Assembly: GCA_029245395.1 (NCBI GenBank)
Contig: JAQWPL010000002.1
Span: 1 to 61,516, forward strand
DNA length: 61,516 nt
Origin: Gammaproteobacteria bacterium
Lineage (GTDB): Bacteria; Pseudomonadota; Gammaproteobacteria; Pseudomonadales; Pseudohongiellaceae
Direction of reading: 5' to 3'
Shown: piece after piece, positions 60,901 to 61,516 of the stretch
How positions within the stretch are numbered: the stretch's first letter is position 1
How the letters are laid out: the number at the start of each line of letters is the position of its first letter
Made by a program: the position numbers and the translations under genes
The notes under the pieces: generated by a model
Database searches by the model: none
Seen by the model: the letters and a program-made list of their open reading frames with translations, nothing else
Told to the model about the DNA's origin: nothing

Positions 60901-61429
60901 GGTTCACTGCTTCAATGGCTGGCACCAGAGTCTTGGCTTTTACATCCCATTCCAGAAACTGACCATCAGTATCTTTCATGGAAAAAGTATTACCAATACG
61001 CTGAACGATATAGATATCTGCTGTAACACCAACATGCACTGGATCCGGATTGATGTTTGCAGTGATCGAAGCTTGTGCACCCAGCTGCAGAGAAGTGAGA
61101 TAGGAACTGCCGCCATCATTACTCAGGCCAATGGATACTGTCGCTGCTGAATCCTGGCCATCAGAAGAAATCGTTACCAGGGGAGTCAAGGAAGTTGTTG
61201 CAGCCAGACTGGCGGTCACGATCATGCCACTGAAAAATCCAAGGCCAACTGCCTTTTTAATTACAGGTGCTATCTGTGACAAGGTTATGCTGGAATTTAT
61301 AGCCAATGGTTTTTCCTGCTCTATTGCATACTTACTCAAAACGTACTCACAGAGTAATGGTACACACAGCAGACTGTGTAAGTCGTCAGATGATTTGGGA
61401 CCAATCGCCTCAACAGCTAGAGGAGACAT
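57911..61429 (-). CDS. Large multidomain cytochrome-like protein (DUF1592/DUF1588 type)
   Basis: Up to 1172 residues. Two heme c sites: CIICH (about residue 244) and CTVCH (about 615), the latter in CHQIMDPVAGAYQNYG, typical of DUF1592/DUF1588 cytochrome-like proteins. A segment SRYPSTATNRNRARARWTYY precedes it. Near the end comes a DUF1592-associated Ca-type carbohydrate-binding module (FNATQAGQYTVEVDVSA). A signal-like hydrophobic stretch (GLGFFSGMIVTASLAA) is at about residue 65, so the real start may be later than 61429. Paired with the DUF1501 gene downstream. Confidence 0.8.
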   Translation of the reverse strand: MSPLAVEAIGPKSSDDLHSLLCVPLLCEYVLSKYAIEQEKPLAINSSITLSQIAPVIKKAVGLGFFSGMIVTASLAATTSLTPLVTISSDGQDSAATVSIGLSNDGGSSYLTSLQLGAQASITANINPDPVHVGVTADIYIVQRIGNTFSMKDTDGQFLEWDVKAKTLVPAIEAVNLSADNPVEVYTGAFNTAGPQRVYVGYLPTGSSGLIFNPVAAKFEITEAATDALAFFEDNIADQIVSAKCIICHVENGVADGQTALIYSNDPDETQQNFDVLSDFFFSRDDALDYILSKASGGDGHVGGVQLATGSNDYSLFEQFLLLLEGSSIPVDTSNNAEQFFAPLVMQSDQQTLRRAALLMAGRLPTAAEKSALIGLGNAKIQNAVRGLMEGENFHEFLKDAANDRLLVRGNQEGNILNACRICFPGFAERLFELEEAGLASGSNFEERQYQRIVGMGLVESPLELVAYVIENDLPYSEILTADYALFNPALNEAVGGTAIFQGDSKALTFEPGIMEGYYRQNGSAELELVDGIQVPKIIDPGNLQTDYPHAGVLNSNVFLSRYPSTATNRNRARARWTYYHFLGFDIEASAPRTQEAEALADTNNPTLNNSNCTVCHQIMDPVAGAYQNYGNGGFYRSSRGGNDSLDRFYKFPEEGNSLYMAGDTWYQDMREPGFEVQSAPDADNSVQWLAQEIVNDPRFAVATVRFWWPAVIGSELVTVPKVETDQNYQDRLLAYDAQQSTINELADSFVASGMNLKDLLVDLIMSEWFRAESYDDPGMALEAHAIASIGNEKLLTPEQLSRKTQSITGFNWNSWLDPQLDIIFNGLEEQFALFYGGIDSLNIKERSREMTPLMSIVPMAHGLQASCPIVLREFTLADEDRLLFSGVSEFDTPLSIVNQLAVIDSEDNLDIKTYSLSTVLQPGAKNFSVSYLNDFCEYDEASNSCLTDRNIFITEITVIPPNGTRLEIPGSDAQLANSACGGISSDGFAALFDNCRANYSFNATQAGQYTVEVDVSASQAGDELALINLSLEEDADPLVANTPGADLIKTKLVNLYDLMLGRDLTVSSPEIISAYQLFAESWESRRGLGVDHLFNQEESCYWFADVEFGKGIGFTGEPLVLAGGANSRRYEVNWQELYPFLEGFASDTQQTKQSWKTVMTYLLTHYDYLYE

Positions 61430-61516
61430 TTGCAGTATAGCTTTCAGTTACTGAGCTGAACAAGTCATAAGATTTTCCTCCTTCTTGCGTTGCAGGGTCT
61501 GCTGCTTAATAACCTG

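Overview
The window looks like chromosome of a free-living, probably marine or aquatic gammaproteobacterium. Housekeeping blocks follow the order known from Pseudomonas: pilS-pilR, ispH-fkpB-lspA-ribF-murJ-rpsT, proB-obgE-rpmA-rplU // ispB, mreBCD // gatCAB, and moeB-prmC-prfA-hemA // TPR lipoprotein-lolB-ispE-tRNA-Gln-prs-rplY-pth-ychF-tRNA-Met. Marine character is inferred from accessory families (PQQ dehydrogenases, an SSS symporter with a DUF4212 partner, secreted DUF1501 and cytochrome-like proteins). No species is assigned.

Layout. 1-1430: the end of an IS3-family element sits inside a BlaR1-like M56 peptidase gene, and the BlaI-like repressor before it carries an in-frame stop; the regulatory pair is dead but its operator-like palindrome remains. 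1624-5991: DUF4124 protein, Na+/solute symporter with small subunit, NAD synthetase, and a heptamer repeat array directly after nadE. 6148-22565: PP0621-like protein, pilSR, the isoprenoid/lipoprotein/peptidoglycan block, rpsT, then an accessory secreted-protein cluster (14738-17832), then proB, obgE, L27, L21 and ispB. Compared with the Pseudomonas order, the minor pilin genes (between pilR and ispH) and ileS (between lspA and ribF) are absent. 22741-35534: accessory region with a SEC-C/2OG oxygenase, lipase-like hydrolase, MOSC protein, cytochrome P450, PQQ sugar dehydrogenase, PepSY membrane proteins, a YeiH-type transporter and a lipoprotein quinohemoprotein alcohol dehydrogenase, plus an internally deleted methyltransferase relic. 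35623-55964: cell shape (mreBCD), tRNA amidotransferase (gatCAB), RNA helicase, heme/translation block and the lolB-ychF block. 55965-61429: a long imperfect hairpin, tRNA-Met, a decayed tyrosine integrase, and a DUF1501 / DUF1592-like multiheme pair.

Genes that work together: nadE supplies NAD; ispH, ispE and ispB belong to MEP isoprenoid and quinone synthesis; murJ and mreBCD to wall synthesis; lspA and lolB to lipoprotein maturation and outer membrane insertion; hemA, prfA and prmC link tetrapyrrole synthesis with translation termination; gatCAB and tRNA-Gln link to glutaminyl-tRNA formation. The oxidative accessory genes appear to form a periplasmic PQQ/cytochrome/flavo-membrane electron transfer set.

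Most notable: the mreC reading frame that seems to need an AUC start, the roughly 117-nt hairpin before tRNA-Met, the L21 protein with a 62-residue Lys/Ala/Pro tail, heptamer arrays placed immediately after two stop codons, and several relic genes (BlaI/BlaR1, methyltransferase, integrase).
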